From the NCBI GenBank assembly GCA_033032175.1, contig CM065316.1:8960115-9024114 (forward strand): a stretch of 64,000 nucleotides of DNA, in the 5' to 3' direction. Shown here one piece after another: positions 1-10,769 of this stretch. The stretch is from Saturnia japonica. Its lineage: Eukaryota; Arthropoda; Insecta; Lepidoptera; Saturniidae. Numbering within the stretch: the first letter of the stretch is position 1; every line of letters begins with the position of its first letter. Under the pieces are notes generated by a model that was given only the letters and a program-made list of their open reading frames with translations, searched no databases and was not told the origin of the DNA. The position numbers and the translations under genes were made by a program.

Positions 1-560
1 TACAACTAATATCCGTATTAGCTAATACACTCATATTCGTTAAAAACGGTGCCTAACATAGTGATTCCATAATACGAAATACCAATAGATTCCTAATACA
101 AATATTACAAACTAATCTGTGAACCTAACTAATATTCGTATTAGCTAATACGCTGATATTCGTTAAAAACGTTGACTAATATAGTGATTCTGTTCTAATT
201 GCTTGCTTACTGTGTTACCAACGCTGCAGTTTTCATACCAAGCCCGACGTGTATAATGATTTCTTTATTATACATACCTAGCTAGCTGCGCATACGATAA
301 GCCTGCAGCCAGCGGTCGTTTCTATACCAAGTTTCAAATCATGTAGTTATCTCGCTTACTCGCAAGATGCGCCCTCCTATAACGGACAAAGAGAGAGGTA
401 CTTGCGGTGCTCGCCGCGCGGATCATGAATCGCGTGCCTATTAATAGACTAATATTTGGTAACCTATTATTCTGTATTTGTGGATCATAATATATTAGTC
501 CGTGGTGCGTATTATAATCCCTGTAACTAATACGAATATATTAGTTACACCTCTAGAAAA
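1..560. repeat. Tandem duplication plus palindromic AT-rich repeat
   Basis: A 66-bp unit at 4-69 recurs at 127-192 (offset 123 bp) with few differences; both contain CTAATAT.CGTATTAG followed by ATTCGTTAAAAACG. A 28-bp near-palindrome at 522-549 (TGTAACTAAT, then its complement ATTAGTTACA) carries the same CTAATA..TATTAG theme in the opposite sense. This could be the remains of a MITE with repeated termini. No coding potential is seen. Confidence 0.5.
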
Positions 561-2338
561 CAGTCGCTCAAGGTTCACTGTTGGCAATGCTATGTTTAAA
601 ATGCGAGTCATTTTCTCAAAAATTTGCATAGCAGGGGAACACTGGTCAGATGAATCATAGTTTCAGAACTCTTCATGTGTACTTTCAGTGAAGGGCAATA
701 ATATCATGCTTCTTCACTTTTGGTCCAATTTGGTAGTAATGTTTTCTTAGCATAGTCCAAAAAAGTATTTAATTAAATCATAATGACAAATTACATGACA
801 ATTTTTAACAAAATGAAAACTTAAATGATTTTGAAGAGCTTTCTGGCGTATTTTCGAAGTTGAAGGTCCGAAATAGAACGGACCACCTTTGAGGTAGGTA
901 CCCTCTATCCAACAAAAAAAGAATCATCCAAATGGATTAATAAACAAAGAAGTTATGGCTGAACATCCAGCAACCAAAACGAGTAGAAAATAATGAGGGC
1001 GCTAGAGTTGTTTATTGTCATTTATATGGTATTCTAATAAACTGAAAATAAAACGGTTTTGATATTTACTAATTTTTAATTTATATATTTAATGCTTATT
1101 ATATATGTATTTCACAGTTGATGTTTTCTTAACGTATAAGTCGTTAAAAAGTGTAGGAGTTTATTCACAAAATATGTGCATGTCTATGGCAGAAAATATT
1201 AGAAATAATGTTTTCGCAACAGCTACTTTTTGTATTATTGGCAAACAATGTGCACAATAAAATACAATATCTTTATATGTCGGGATATGATCAATACGTC
1301 TTAAATTTATAAAAATATTTGAATCATATTCTGCCATTTGTGGCGTGCAAATAATTAAACAATTAAATACAAATTAATAAATACATCGCATTACAAAAAA
1401 TTATGCATAATATAGTTAATACCTATAAAAATAATAAAATGTCCGAACTAGTTATTCTATGATGCTAAAGTCTGCATATTATCGATAAACTTAAGCAAAC
1501 TGTCAATAGGACAAAATACTCATTTATGACATGACAATAACAATACCAACCACAAGCCAGATGAAGGCGTACGTTAGTTTTTTATACCATTTTCACAAAA
1601 ATATGGTTGTTAAAACTTGCAATATTTCCTTACTGTCACCTCGGCCATGGGAAGAAGAAAAAGACAACGCCATCTATGTTTTTTAATAAGAATCATAAAC
1701 CTTGTGCCGCATGTGGTGGCGCTAGTGATCGTGAAAGAAAATATAATAAAATAATACATGTTCGCGAGCTACTTGCTGTACTCCGGGGGAAAAAAAAACT
1801 TTAAGTTTCATCTATATTACTCATGAGGCTTATTATTGCATCTCAAGTACAAATAAGTGATTGTATTCTGTGGAACTTTTAAAAACAAAAGTTGGTTACG
1901 ACATCATAAAAAGGATCAAAGCGACGTAGACCAAAGGCCGAGGTAAGTTTTATACCGAACCTTTCACTATCCGATTCTCCCAATTGCAAGTTTCCAGGGT
2001 ACAAAACCAAATATAAATATCACTGGGTCAAAGACCACGTTCAAGTCTCACCAATGGCTCAGTCACTCTTTGATAGCTAATACCCCACCAAACCATCACT
2101 GAAGTCGGATAATGTCCACGTACTCTGCTGACTAATTGGGAAGCTTCTATAGAGCTTCCAGCATAAACTCGGCCATTCTGCTTGTTAAAACATTGCTCAA
2201 TAGTAAAATTCAGTAAATAACATTTTTCTATGACCTTCCTTTGCGTACCGCTTAGGAAGTTTTTATTTTATTTTACCACCCTATTTATTTTTAAATTATC
2301 TGTTAAATAATGACCAGTATATATATATAGGCTGCAAG
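561..2338. other. Unassigned AT-rich sequence
   Basis: No gene or repeat is recognised. The 65-codon frame at 1607-1804 has no family resemblance and is probably chance. A short TA run lies at about 2322-2329. Confidence 0.5.
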
Positions 2339-2695
2339 TCATAAGTCATCTTTTAAAATACACGACATAGGTCTAGGTGCCATATTCAGTTCCTGAGATA
2401 AAATCATTTGCTTTCGGACAGGATTTCTTCGAATTCTTTCCTTCACTGCTTTGATCGCTTTTTTTGTACGAATACTACGTGGACGGCCAGATCTTTTACT
2501 GTCACAAGCAGAGGAGGTTTCATTGTACCTATCAGTAGGCCGGTATACAAACATTCGACTAATACCAAGAGGATGTAGATTTTCAAAAATTCCATTTGGC
2601 TCCATACCTACTTTGTGTAATGGTATCACCCCACTCCACTTTAATATCACAAAAATATTTAATACCGATTGATTGGCGCGAAAATGAGAAAACAC
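2339..2695 (-). pseudogene. Tc1/mariner transposase fragment, N-terminal DNA-binding part only
   Basis: The minus frame reads 118 codons. The C-terminal two thirds look like the paired helix-turn-helix region of an IS630/Tc1/mariner transposase: a helix-turn-helix with MFVYR, then SKRSGRPRSIRTKK (a GRPR-type hinge), then a second helix-turn-helix ending in SCILKDDL. In the family, these domains bind the terminal inverted repeats. The frame ends just after KDDL, so the whole DDE catalytic domain is missing; full-length relatives are about 340-360 residues. The first 30 or so codons do not resemble the family and are probably flanking sequence read in frame. A dispersed repeat starts just upstream at 2829. 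No terminal inverted repeats could be paired. Confidence 0.65.
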
Positions 2696-2828
2696 AATGA
2701 ATATTCACATAAGAATAACAGATTTCAAATTCAAATGTATTATGTTTTTGAAGTGAAAACTTTAGCATCGTTGTGATTTGAAAGTTGATGAAACGAAAAA
2801 ACGAAAGCGACAGTAAAAAGAGACAGAC

Positions 2829-3175
2829 ACATTGATTCATAACATTTAACGTGGGAGAAAAAGTTTTAGGCAATGGTAAAATAGTACAAAAGAGGTTTGT
2901 TGCCACGTAATAATTAATTTTATTATCTCTCCAAAAAGGCACGAAACTTTTTAGACAACTCTTATGACATTCTGTTACTGATTGATATTGTGTTAGGTTA
3001 CCATGGATATTTCAAATGTGCATTAGTTGAAAATGATACTGTCAATAATGATTGTGAGTGCTTGTATATACATTTTCATAAACATAATTAGCCTGTATTT
3101 GATCAATTTCTGAATTAAAAAAAAAAAAAAAAAACAGATGTGAAGGTTTTACTTCCACCACATGTAATTCCACAC
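2829..3175. repeat. Dispersed repeat, copy 1 (second copy at 49.2 kb)
   Basis: This segment, from TTTAACGTGGGAGAAAA through the ACCATGGATATTTCAAATG stretch to an A-run, matches 49165-49545 in the same orientation with scattered substitutions and small indels. It ends in an A-run of about 18 bases followed by CAGATGTGAAGGTTT in both copies. It has no recognisable coding sequence and its class is unknown; the A-run would fit a non-LTR-type 3' end but does not prove it. Confidence 0.65.
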
Positions 3176-5440
3176 ATAATTTTTTTAAATTGTAATAGAA
3201 TTTATGACCAGACTAAGTATAGTGTAGTATAATAAGGAATCGAAAGTGCAGGATCCAATCAAGGTCGAATTATCGATCCGGTCGTCTGCATTTGCAACGC
3301 ATTACATGCCTAACGGCTACTAATTGTCACAGCTGTGAAATTATATTTTTATCACTGTTATTTCACGTGCGATAATTTAATTGCTTATGTTCAACAAAAA
3401 CAATGACTTTTTTTTTTTTAATTTGTTATTAAGTAAAATGAATTCATATTGGTACCAAATCACGCGATAGAAAGAATAGGAGACAAAAAATGACATTGTT
3501 TTTGTTGCAGTTATGGAATTGAAGTGAATATATACTTTATCATATGTAGTAGATATTTTGGATTCAATACAGCTGGTGACAAATTATACTTGTTGAAAAT
3601 ATGAAAAATAGCAGTGATGCATTATAATTTCCATGCCTAGTCGCCATGCGACGAGCAGGGAGAGCTATCGTTTGTGTAATGTTCGCCGTTCGTATAGTAT
3701 ATTCGTTCGTGATATTCGCTCTCATATGACATTTTTTTAAAAGTTTTTACTAGTATTCATTAAACATCGATTACTTTATTATTTTTTACATATCTTTGCT
3801 ATATAGGTATATGTGTTTACCGCCATAATTTTATTATATTTATTTATTTTTAAGGTTGCCTGGAAGAAACCGTTCTAAGCGACATAACGTTTCATAAAAT
3901 CGGGTCCTATTTCATTAAAATGTTATGTGATCATAATATATTATCAATATCAATCAATATCATATATATATTAATAACGCAAAATTTTACATATAGAAAA
4001 AATACCACTCTTAAAATTACTTTATGTAGTTTCAACAGTTTCAGCGCCATGATAACTACTCATGTCTCGAAGTTCGCTAAGTTAGCTTTTCAACTGAGGT
4101 AGCAGTGTAATATTGTAGCTTTATGAGATAGGGACCGAAATGGCAGTGTAGTCGTGTCGCCAAGCCCTCCTTACCTCCGGAAATCGGTTGTGGAAGATCG
4201 TGAAATGTAATATGGGCATAAGCCGATTGCTTTTTCTTATTCCAGTACTTATCGCACACTAGGTGGGGTCGGCATAGCAACTTTTTTTCTGGCCATGCTG
4301 TAATAGTTTTGGCTTAAGTCTTACGACCAACCACCTGCCTGACTTCAACCTTCCTTGGAATGCTATTTTAGGAATAACGTGATCGTCAAAAAGTCCTGTT
4401 CGAGATAACCACAACCACCATAACGCGAACAAAAAACCTGTTCGCGAGTCGTGGTTAACCGATAGTGAAGCTGTGATACACAGCACACTGTGCCATTTTA
4501 AAATGCCACAAACTTACCTCAAGACTCGGCGCGGTGGTTTCCTAGCCACGAATCCCGTAGACGTAGACCATGTAAAGTTTTGTATGTATAGTGATCTGTG
4601 TGTAAGTGGGTGTGTAGGCCTAACCAGGAGGGCTGGCGTACCTTACTCGTCACTTCCAACGACAACAACAGTTTATCAAACAATCACGATATAGCAAATG
4701 CAAAATCACGCAACACACATATTTATATTCTTCTACGTACTATCAATATCACTGTTACGGGGATTACTGTCCAAAGGAATCTCCAAGAAGCACTCAAAAT
4801 TATATTAAAATTATATTATATAATATTATATTATATTATGATAAATTTATCCAAACCCACGCGTTGCGGAAGATTTGATTGACTTTTCAATGAAACTATC
4901 CAGCAAACGACGCGGCGGCCGTAAAATTTTTTAGTCCTGCCTTACCTTTTATAAGAAAAATTATTAACAAACGCAAAGCGCATGATTTCCCCTGCCAATA
5001 TTTAGTACTTAAATTTCCAACAATTCCCTTAATCGCCATCTACGACACCCACGGCTTCTAAGCCGAAAACTGCACGGAACGGATTGCTATATTATTAGAT
5101 TGAATTATTTTAATTTCTGCTAAAATGCGGATTCACACAGATATAGAAAGCAATGTAGAGGGAACAATCCTGTTAACAGAAGAGCTATTTCTTTGAAACG
5201 CGAATATTTCTCTTAATTTATAAAATACAAAAATTTGTACTTGTTATGTCTACTAGTCTCTTTAAACGTACACAGCTCACGCACACAGCGACCTTTGATA
5301 CTAATGCTGGGAAATTATAACACTAGTGAAACGTCATACTTTACTTTAATAAACTTAATTTAAATAAACTTTAATAATTACTCGTATATTAATAAAATAT
5401 GTTCCAACTACATTTAGATTTTATATTCTACGTTTATCTT
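3176..5440. other. Unassigned sequence with an AT microsatellite
   Basis: No family is recognised. A TTATA-type microsatellite occupies about 4799-4840. Short frames at 4077-4882 on both strands have no recognisable motifs. Confidence 0.5.
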
Positions 5441-5660
5441 AGACTAGCCGTGCCCGCGGCTTTGCTCGGGTTAAGTACAGAATTATTGTTTAGGTTTTTT
5501 AATTTACCTATAGCTCTTGGCTTCCAACCGCTATATACGGCGGTCGCAGACCGGCTATTTTTAAGACAAAAATGATTATTGTACCTTACAAGATAGACAT
5601 ATGCTATCACCGAATTTTTTCGTAGGTCTTTTTAAAATATGCAATTATATATAATTATTC
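5441..5660 (-). mobile_element. Decayed Helitron 3' end (minus)
   Basis: Read on the minus strand this ends in a GC-rich hairpin (CCGAGC..GCCGCGGGC) followed by GGCTAG|T, the usual Helitron 3' terminus. The plus sequence inward (ACCGGCTATTTTTAAGACA, then GTAGGTCTTTTTAA) matches the 3' half of the complete non-autonomous Helitron at 17537-18072. The 5' half is absent, replaced at about 5660 by a different Helitron remnant. Confidence 0.6.
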
Positions 5661-6300
5661 TGTGTTCCACGGTTTCACCCGTGTTTATTTTGTCTCACAA
5701 ACACCGTGCCGCCAAGCACCCGTATAGCCCATCATAATTGTTCTTTTCGCAAGTAGTAATTTTTTTTATTTTTATTATCTCCTAAACTATGTGTCCAAAT
5801 AACATTTTATGAAGCGCAAAGTTTAACTCCATAAAATTGTCTTTATGTTGAAGTAACGTTTGTTCGTAGCGATTAATTATATGCGATGCCTAAAAATAAT
5901 TCTTATAAATTACTTTTTAGTTTTCAACAAATGTTTATCACAAAATATCTTATTGTGGCATATTGTATAAGATATATGCATATGCTATCGTGGACTTTTT
6001 ATGTATATATTAGCGGTGTACCCGCGGCTCCGCACGCGCTTATAGTTACGCAATAGTTAATTTCATTCCGTAATTTCATTTTTACCCATACTGTTGACAA
6101 TTTGTATGCTGCCGTATTTTTTAGTTAAATCTGAACATACAGAGAAAAAATTGTTATTCGACATCAATTTCCTTCATATAAGTAGGTCTATCGAGAAATT
6201 TGGGATAAAATATTACATGTATTAATTCATATACATAACTTAACTTAAAATTTCATTCTTAAGTTTATTTAAAAGTTTTTTGCGAAGCCATCGGCAGTCG
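5661..6300 (-). mobile_element. Decayed Helitron-derived repeat (minus), relative of 61702-62373
   Basis: The interval 5661-6005 is an inverted, diverged copy of 62000-62370: shared landmarks are TCTCCTAAACTATGTGTCCA, the ATTGTCTTTATGTTGAAGTA stretch, and the GGTTTCACC hairpin region near 5675. In the 62-kb copy the corresponding end reads GGGGCACAGCTAG; here it has decayed. A further Helitron-like 3' motif (GTACCCGCGGCTCCGC) lies at 6015-6032. Limits at the right side are uncertain. Confidence 0.5.
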
Positions 6301-6639
6301 CTCACGTCGCCCGACGATGATACCTAGCGCCGCCACTGTTACTGCACATACACCTACTGTTACCGTAACCCGACAAACCAAAAAAATCGATAGGTTTATC
6401 ACTATATGTGTGTATGGTACAATCCCTACCACCCCGCTATATTACTGAATATGCACCAGCTGATTTCGGAACATGATAAACCAAAAGAAAATCTTAGACG
6501 GGTTTATTACTGTGTGTATAGATAGTATTGTCATTATATGCCAATATGAATCCAACGCATTAACCATCCCAATAAAACTTAATAAATAATTAAAATAGTC
6601 CCTTATTGTACCGGCCTTATTGTACGTTTTTAAAAACGT

Positions 6640-7130
6640 GAAACCCCTTTTATTTCTTTCTTACCAAAAGCATAATTATGAATTTCATATCCCTAATTTG
6701 AGACATGATGGGTTCTTCATACAAATTTTCACCCAAGTTTTATTTTCACCACAAGTGGAATAACAATGAAATAATTCACTTGTAGCAAAACTGTATAATC
6801 CAGATAATTTACAATAGGTATATCGCTTAGAATATAAATACAGTGTAAACTCTTTATAACGTTATCCTTTATAACGATAAACTCCCTATAACGTTAAAGT
6901 GAGCCCAACTTGGTTGGTTTGCGTTAAAACCCACATATTGAAACTTCACTCCATATAACGATAACTCTCTATAACGACAAAAAATGCTCAGTCCCTTGAG
7001 TTCCGTTATAAAGAGTTTACACTGTATAAACTCCCGCGAACCGCGGTCTACAGGACGCGTCACTTTTCAATAAAACAGTAATTATGCCGTACTGCGTAGT
7101 TAAAGACTTTAAAAATACTTCAGCCAATCT
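6640..7130 (+). repeat. Dispersed repeat R3, copy a (left part, interrupted)
   Basis: The intervals 6640-6838 and 7027-7130 together match 25397-25715 (for example CATATCCCTAATTTGAGACA, then GCCGTACTGCGTAGTTAAA). The copy is broken three times: by a MITE at 6841-7024, by a LINE at 7131-8906, and by a mariner at 8952-10255. Between the last two, 8915-8949 continues the repeat (AATACTGGACTATC..ATAGGTAA). The uninterrupted copy at 25.4 kb therefore gives the pre-insertion sequence at all three points. Confidence 0.75.
6841..7024. mobile_element. Pogo/Tigger-like MITE with 21-bp inverted repeats and TA duplication
   Basis: The ends are perfect 21-bp inverted repeats: CAGTGTAAACTCTTTATAACG at 6841-6861 and its exact complement at 7004-7024. 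TA flanks both sides (6839-6840 and 7025-7026). The TIR opens with CAGTG and repeats the TATAACG motif internally, as pogo-type Tc1/mariner elements do. The 184-bp body is too short to code. The related repeat at 25.6 kb reads GGAATATACAAACTCCCG with no insert at the same point. The pogo assignment is inferred from TIR form only. Confidence 0.8.
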
Positions 7131-8262
7131 CTTCCCGATAGCTATAGCTCGATCAGTCTCCTGAAAACCTTAGGTAAAATCTATGAGCGGCTCTTTCTAA
7201 ACTGTCTCAAAACCGTGGTAGACGAGAAAGATCTATATCTACCGGAACAGTTCGGGTTCCGCGCTCGACATTTGTGTACGCACCAGGTGCAACGCCTCAC
7301 GGAGCACATAGGGGCTAACTTCGCGAGAGATCCTCCATACCGTCCGACCGCGGTCTTCTTCGACGTCGCCAAGGCTTTCAAGGTCGACAACAAGGACAAG
7401 ATCGAGGCCGAGCGGAAGGTGTACTCACCACACCCCACCCCATACACTCGGGTGTCCCGCAAGGCTCCATTCTGCCGCCTTGTCTTTTCGATCTGTACGT
7501 CAGTGACCTACCTCGTCCTCCTAAGATCCAGGTAGGTCTATACGCTGACGACACAGTCATTTACGCGTCCGATAGGAACAGACTTAGGCTCAGACACAGA
7601 GTCCTATGCGCCGTCACCACTCTCGGTAAATGGTGAACCAAATGGCGCACAGCCATCAACCCCTCAAAGAGCGCCGCGGTTATATTTGATCCTAGTCGAG
7701 AAGAGCTCTCTGAAAGTTTTCAACACTCTCAAACTCTTCAAAGACAACATCCCCTGGGCCACCGAGACTAAATATCTCGGTGTGACCCTCGATAAAGAAC
7801 TCACCTTCGACTCTCATGTCCGTGCGGTTCGTAAAACAGCCACAATAGTCATAGGTCGATTACAGCCCCTGATCACAAGCAAAATGTCCCTGAGGCATAA
7901 GCTTACTCTGTACATAATGTGTATCCGTCCGATTATGACATATAGCTACGCTGCATTCGCAAATATGTCAAAATCGAACATACACATATTCCAAGTCCAT
8001 ACTCCAATAGTTCATACTCCAATCCCGATTTCTACATAAAATCAATAATGCCCCCTGGTTTGTTCGACAGGTAGACCTTCATAGAGATATGAAACTCCCC
8101 TCGATCGAATCTTACATCAAATACCTCTCACGATCTTACTTCGACACCGCGTCAAAACATGCGAATTCGTTGATTAAAGCCGCCGCGACTTACGTTCCAG
8201 TCCCAAACGCCACCCGCTTACAACGCCGACCGCGTAACATCTTCACCGATTCCGATGACTAA
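7131..8262 (+). pseudogene. Reverse transcriptase (ORF2) remnant of the Jockey-like LINE
   Basis: The first frame reads an RT start: ISLLKTLGKIYERL, then LPEQFGFRARH, then AVFFDVAKAF. Part of the domain after the first catalytic aspartate is missing, and the frame shifts near 7380-7450. In a second frame GVPQGS is followed by YADDTVIYAS at about 7541-7570 (YADD is the RT active site), then an in-frame TGA near 7634. A third stretch (7686-8039) carries TKYLGVTLDKEL and the RT tail, and the last part runs to a TAA at 8260-8262. No endonuclease or ORF1 is present. It is clearly non-functional. Confidence 0.75.
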
Positions 8263-8906
8263 ATCGAGGAAAAAATCGCGTATTACTCAACCGTCTCTCT
8301 AAACAGTGTGTGTTTGCGCCTACGCCCGCGTAACCACCGTTCCCTCCGCAGAGGACGGGCCGCTAATTTCGCTCCCGCACACCCACCGCCGCATCTCAAG
8401 CCTTGGTCCGTTCCTCGGGTGGAAACCCTTGAGTCTGGCAGCCGCCCGCGCGGTACAAGTGACACTGCACTTGCAATCACTTAGCTACCCACGCATGTCA
8501 CTAAACACATATGTACATACATACGTGCACACCACATAGGTACATACTGTATATAGGTTCTGTGAGGAACCCTTTTTTTCTCTTTTTACACTAGTTAGTG
8601 TCGAACATATTTCAGATTACTAAATGCATATACACATTACACATGTTCCTTCCTTCATCCCAGGAAGTTATAAGTATATGTTAGTTTAGCTCGATTCTAC
8701 GGATACGGAATTAGTCAGGATCGCGACCTCATTGCAATCGCGTCAACAGCCCAAGCCGAGGTCCTGCCACTTTGGCACCCTTGCGCGCTGGTTGCCCACG
8801 CTTTCGCGGCTGAGTGCCTTAAGAGCTCGCCCCCAAGCCCGGTAAAGTTGTAAAAACCACAGCGGCTCTGTTTTCGGATAGGCCTAAGGCCAGACAGAAA
8901 AAAAAT
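7131..8906 (+). mobile_element. 5'-truncated Jockey-like LINE with 8-bp target duplication
   Basis: Flanking GCCAATCT occurs at 7123-7130 and 8907-8914, and the R3 repeat resumes exactly after it, so the insertion is 7131-8906. The element starts inside the reverse transcriptase domain and runs through a 3' UTR of about 640 bp to a short A-run. The 5' truncation and target duplication are what target-primed reverse transcription produces. Two more 3' ends of the same family lie at 13985-14447 (plus) and 48550-49166 (minus). The clade is judged from the protein as Jockey-like; a related clade is possible. Confidence 0.8.
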
Positions 8907-8951
8907 GCCAATCTTAAAAAGAATACTGGACTATCATTTCATAGGTAAGTA

Positions 8952-10255
8952 CAAGGTGTCCAGAAAGGGTATCGGGTATTTGTTTTCGCGCCATATTCGA
9001 AACGGGGCGTCTAAAGGGTGCGGGGAGGAGTTCGTGGCGTCCGCCATTTTGTGGAGTTTTAGTCACGATGGAACAGTACTCGGGGACGCATCGCGCATTT
9101 TGCGTACGAGCGTATTATCGTAATGGTGATTCAATAGTGACTGCTCAACGTCTCTATCGTGCGGAATATCGTACACGCCACGCGCCAAGTGACGATAGCA
9201 TTAGGAAATGGATCAGGATGTTCGAGAATACAGGTGCGACAGTTAAAATTCAAAACTCTGGTCGTCCTCGTTCAGTTCGCGATGAAGAAACAATTGAAGA
9301 AGTTGAGGCGTCGGTTCGTCAAAATCCGTCTTTATCCATCCGAAAGCGAAGCCAAGCGTTGAACATCAAAAAATCGTCTTTACATTCGATTTTAAAGAAA
9401 GACTTACATCTAAAAGCCTGTAAAATTCAATTGGTTCAAGAATTGAAGGATACGGACTATGCTAATCGACTGAATTTTGCGAACGAAATGCTGCAGCGAT
9501 TTAACAACTTTAACAACATACTGTTCAGTGACGAAGCAAATTTTCACCTGAATGGTCATGTTAATAAGCAGAATTGTCGGTACTGGGCAGTGGAGAATCC
9601 GAGACGAAAGCATGAACGACCCCTGCATAGCCCAAAGGTCGTTGTTTGGGCCGCTATGTCTGCTAAAGGCATAATTGGTCCTTATTTTCATGAAGATCAA
9701 CGAGGCCGAGCAATTAATGTGAATAGTGACCGTTATTGCGATATGTTGCGAAATTTTTTGGTCCCAGAGTTGCAGGAGTTTACAGGTTTCAACTCAAGAA
9801 CGTGGTTCCAGCAAGATGGGGCCACTTGCCATACCTCAAATGACTCAATGGAAGTTGTTAACGAATTATTCCCTAATAAAGTCATTTCGCGAAGGGGTAA
9901 CATCAACTGGCCTCCCAGAAGCCCCGACCTTAGCCCGCTTGACTATTTTGCATGGGGATACCTTAAAAGTAAGGTTTATCAAAACAATCCGACGAATCTA
10001 ACCCAGTTAAAGCAAAACATCAGGTCAGTAATGGCAGCAATATCGATAGCTATGTGTCAACGTGTTATCGCCAATCTTCGTTTCCGTTTAGAAGAGTGCC
10101 AGCAACGTAACGGTCATCATTTGGATAACATCATCTTTTCCAAATAATTCTCCAATTCATGTGCTAATAATAAACAATAAACATTTTTTATTGCATACAA
10201 ATAATTTTTGTTTCATTGAACTTACAAATACCCGATACCCTTTCTGGAAACCTTG
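8952..10255 (+). mobile_element. Nearly intact DD41D (rosa-type) mariner element
   Basis: The 1304-bp element has 32-bp inverted repeats at 8952-8983 and 10224-10255 with one mismatch (CAAGGTGTCCAGAAAGGG versus CAAGGTTTCCAGAAAGGG at the outer ends) and TA on both sides (8950-8951, 10256-10257). It holds one uninterrupted transposase frame. It is inserted in the R3 repeat; the copy at 25.7 kb continues across the same point without it. Near-identical TIRs and an open frame suggest recent movement. A decayed relative lies at 20727-22016. Confidence 0.88.
9068..10147 (+). CDS. Mariner (DD41D) transposase, full length
   Basis: The 359-residue protein is the cut-and-paste transposase of the surrounding element and would act in the nucleus on its inverted repeats, with TA targets. 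Residues 1-55 form a helix-turn-helix, followed by a GRPR hinge at 65-68 and a second helix-turn-helix ending ILKKDL near 108-113. The catalytic core shows D155 in FSDEANF, D250 in WFQQDGA and a third acidic residue, D292, in SPDLSPLDYFAWGYLK. That leaves 41 residues between the last two, the DD41D spacing of the rosa group (classic mariners have 34). The start MEQYSG was chosen because it precedes the first helix; an overlapping frame from 8905 is non-coding. No stop or frameshift is seen. Activity is not proved. Confidence 0.88.
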   Translation: MEQYSGTHRAFCVRAYYRNGDSIVTAQRLYRAEYRTRHAPSDDSIRKWIRMFENTGATVKIQNSGRPRSVRDEETIEEVEASVRQNPSLSIRKRSQALNIKKSSLHSILKKDLHLKACKIQLVQELKDTDYANRLNFANEMLQRFNNFNNILFSDEANFHLNGHVNKQNCRYWAVENPRRKHERPLHSPKVVVWAAMSAKGIIGPYFHEDQRGRAINVNSDRYCDMLRNFLVPELQEFTGFNSRTWFQQDGATCHTSNDSMEVVNELFPNKVISRRGNINWPPRSPDLSPLDYFAWGYLKSKVYQNNPTNLTQLKQNIRSVMAAISIAMCQRVIANLRFRLEECQQRNGHHLDNIIFSK

Positions 10256-10269
10256 TATTAGTAATAAAA

Positions 10270-10665
10270 GGAAAAATAGAATTTTCCAGTGGAACGCTGA
10301 ACAGTTGAGGAGAGATAACATATACTTGGCTTGACTCCCCGCTGCAACTGGACAGGTTTCGGTGTCTGATCCTGCGCGTGGCGTGCAGTGGCGTTTTTAT
10401 ACAAACAATTCAGCACTTCGATGTACTGGTAGTCAACTTGGCACAGCTGGAGAAACTGCACTACAGCTCAGGTCTCAATCGAATCAAATGCTTTCTCGTA
10501 GTTCACAAACGCTAAGCAAAGAGGCAGCTTATACTCTTCGGTCTTCTGTATATCCTGCCGTAACGCGTGTATGTGGTCTACGGTACTGAAGCCCATACGG
10601 AAACCGGCTTGTTCGGGAGACTGGAAATTGTCTAACTTGCGCGCGATACGTATAACCATAAACCA
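10270..10665 (-). pseudogene. RTE-like LINE reverse transcriptase fragment
   Basis: On the minus strand the frame reads RIARKLDNFQSPEQAGFRMG, then STVDHIHALRQ, then FVNYEKAFDS with the first RT catalytic aspartate. An in-frame TGA near 10466 follows, after which the same frame continues with CQVDYQYIEVLNCLYKNAT and VQLQRGVK. This is the fingers-palm segment of an RTE-clade reverse transcriptase. The YADD motif and the rest are missing. It lies directly beside the right end of the mariner. The clade is judged by eye. Confidence 0.7.
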
Positions 10666-10769
10666 TACTAATCTCGTACATGCTGACGTCCGGGATATCT
10701 TTAATATTGTGTACGTACAACAATATATTTATCTGTAAAAAATTCGCGCGTGGACGTCCTGTCATAAAG

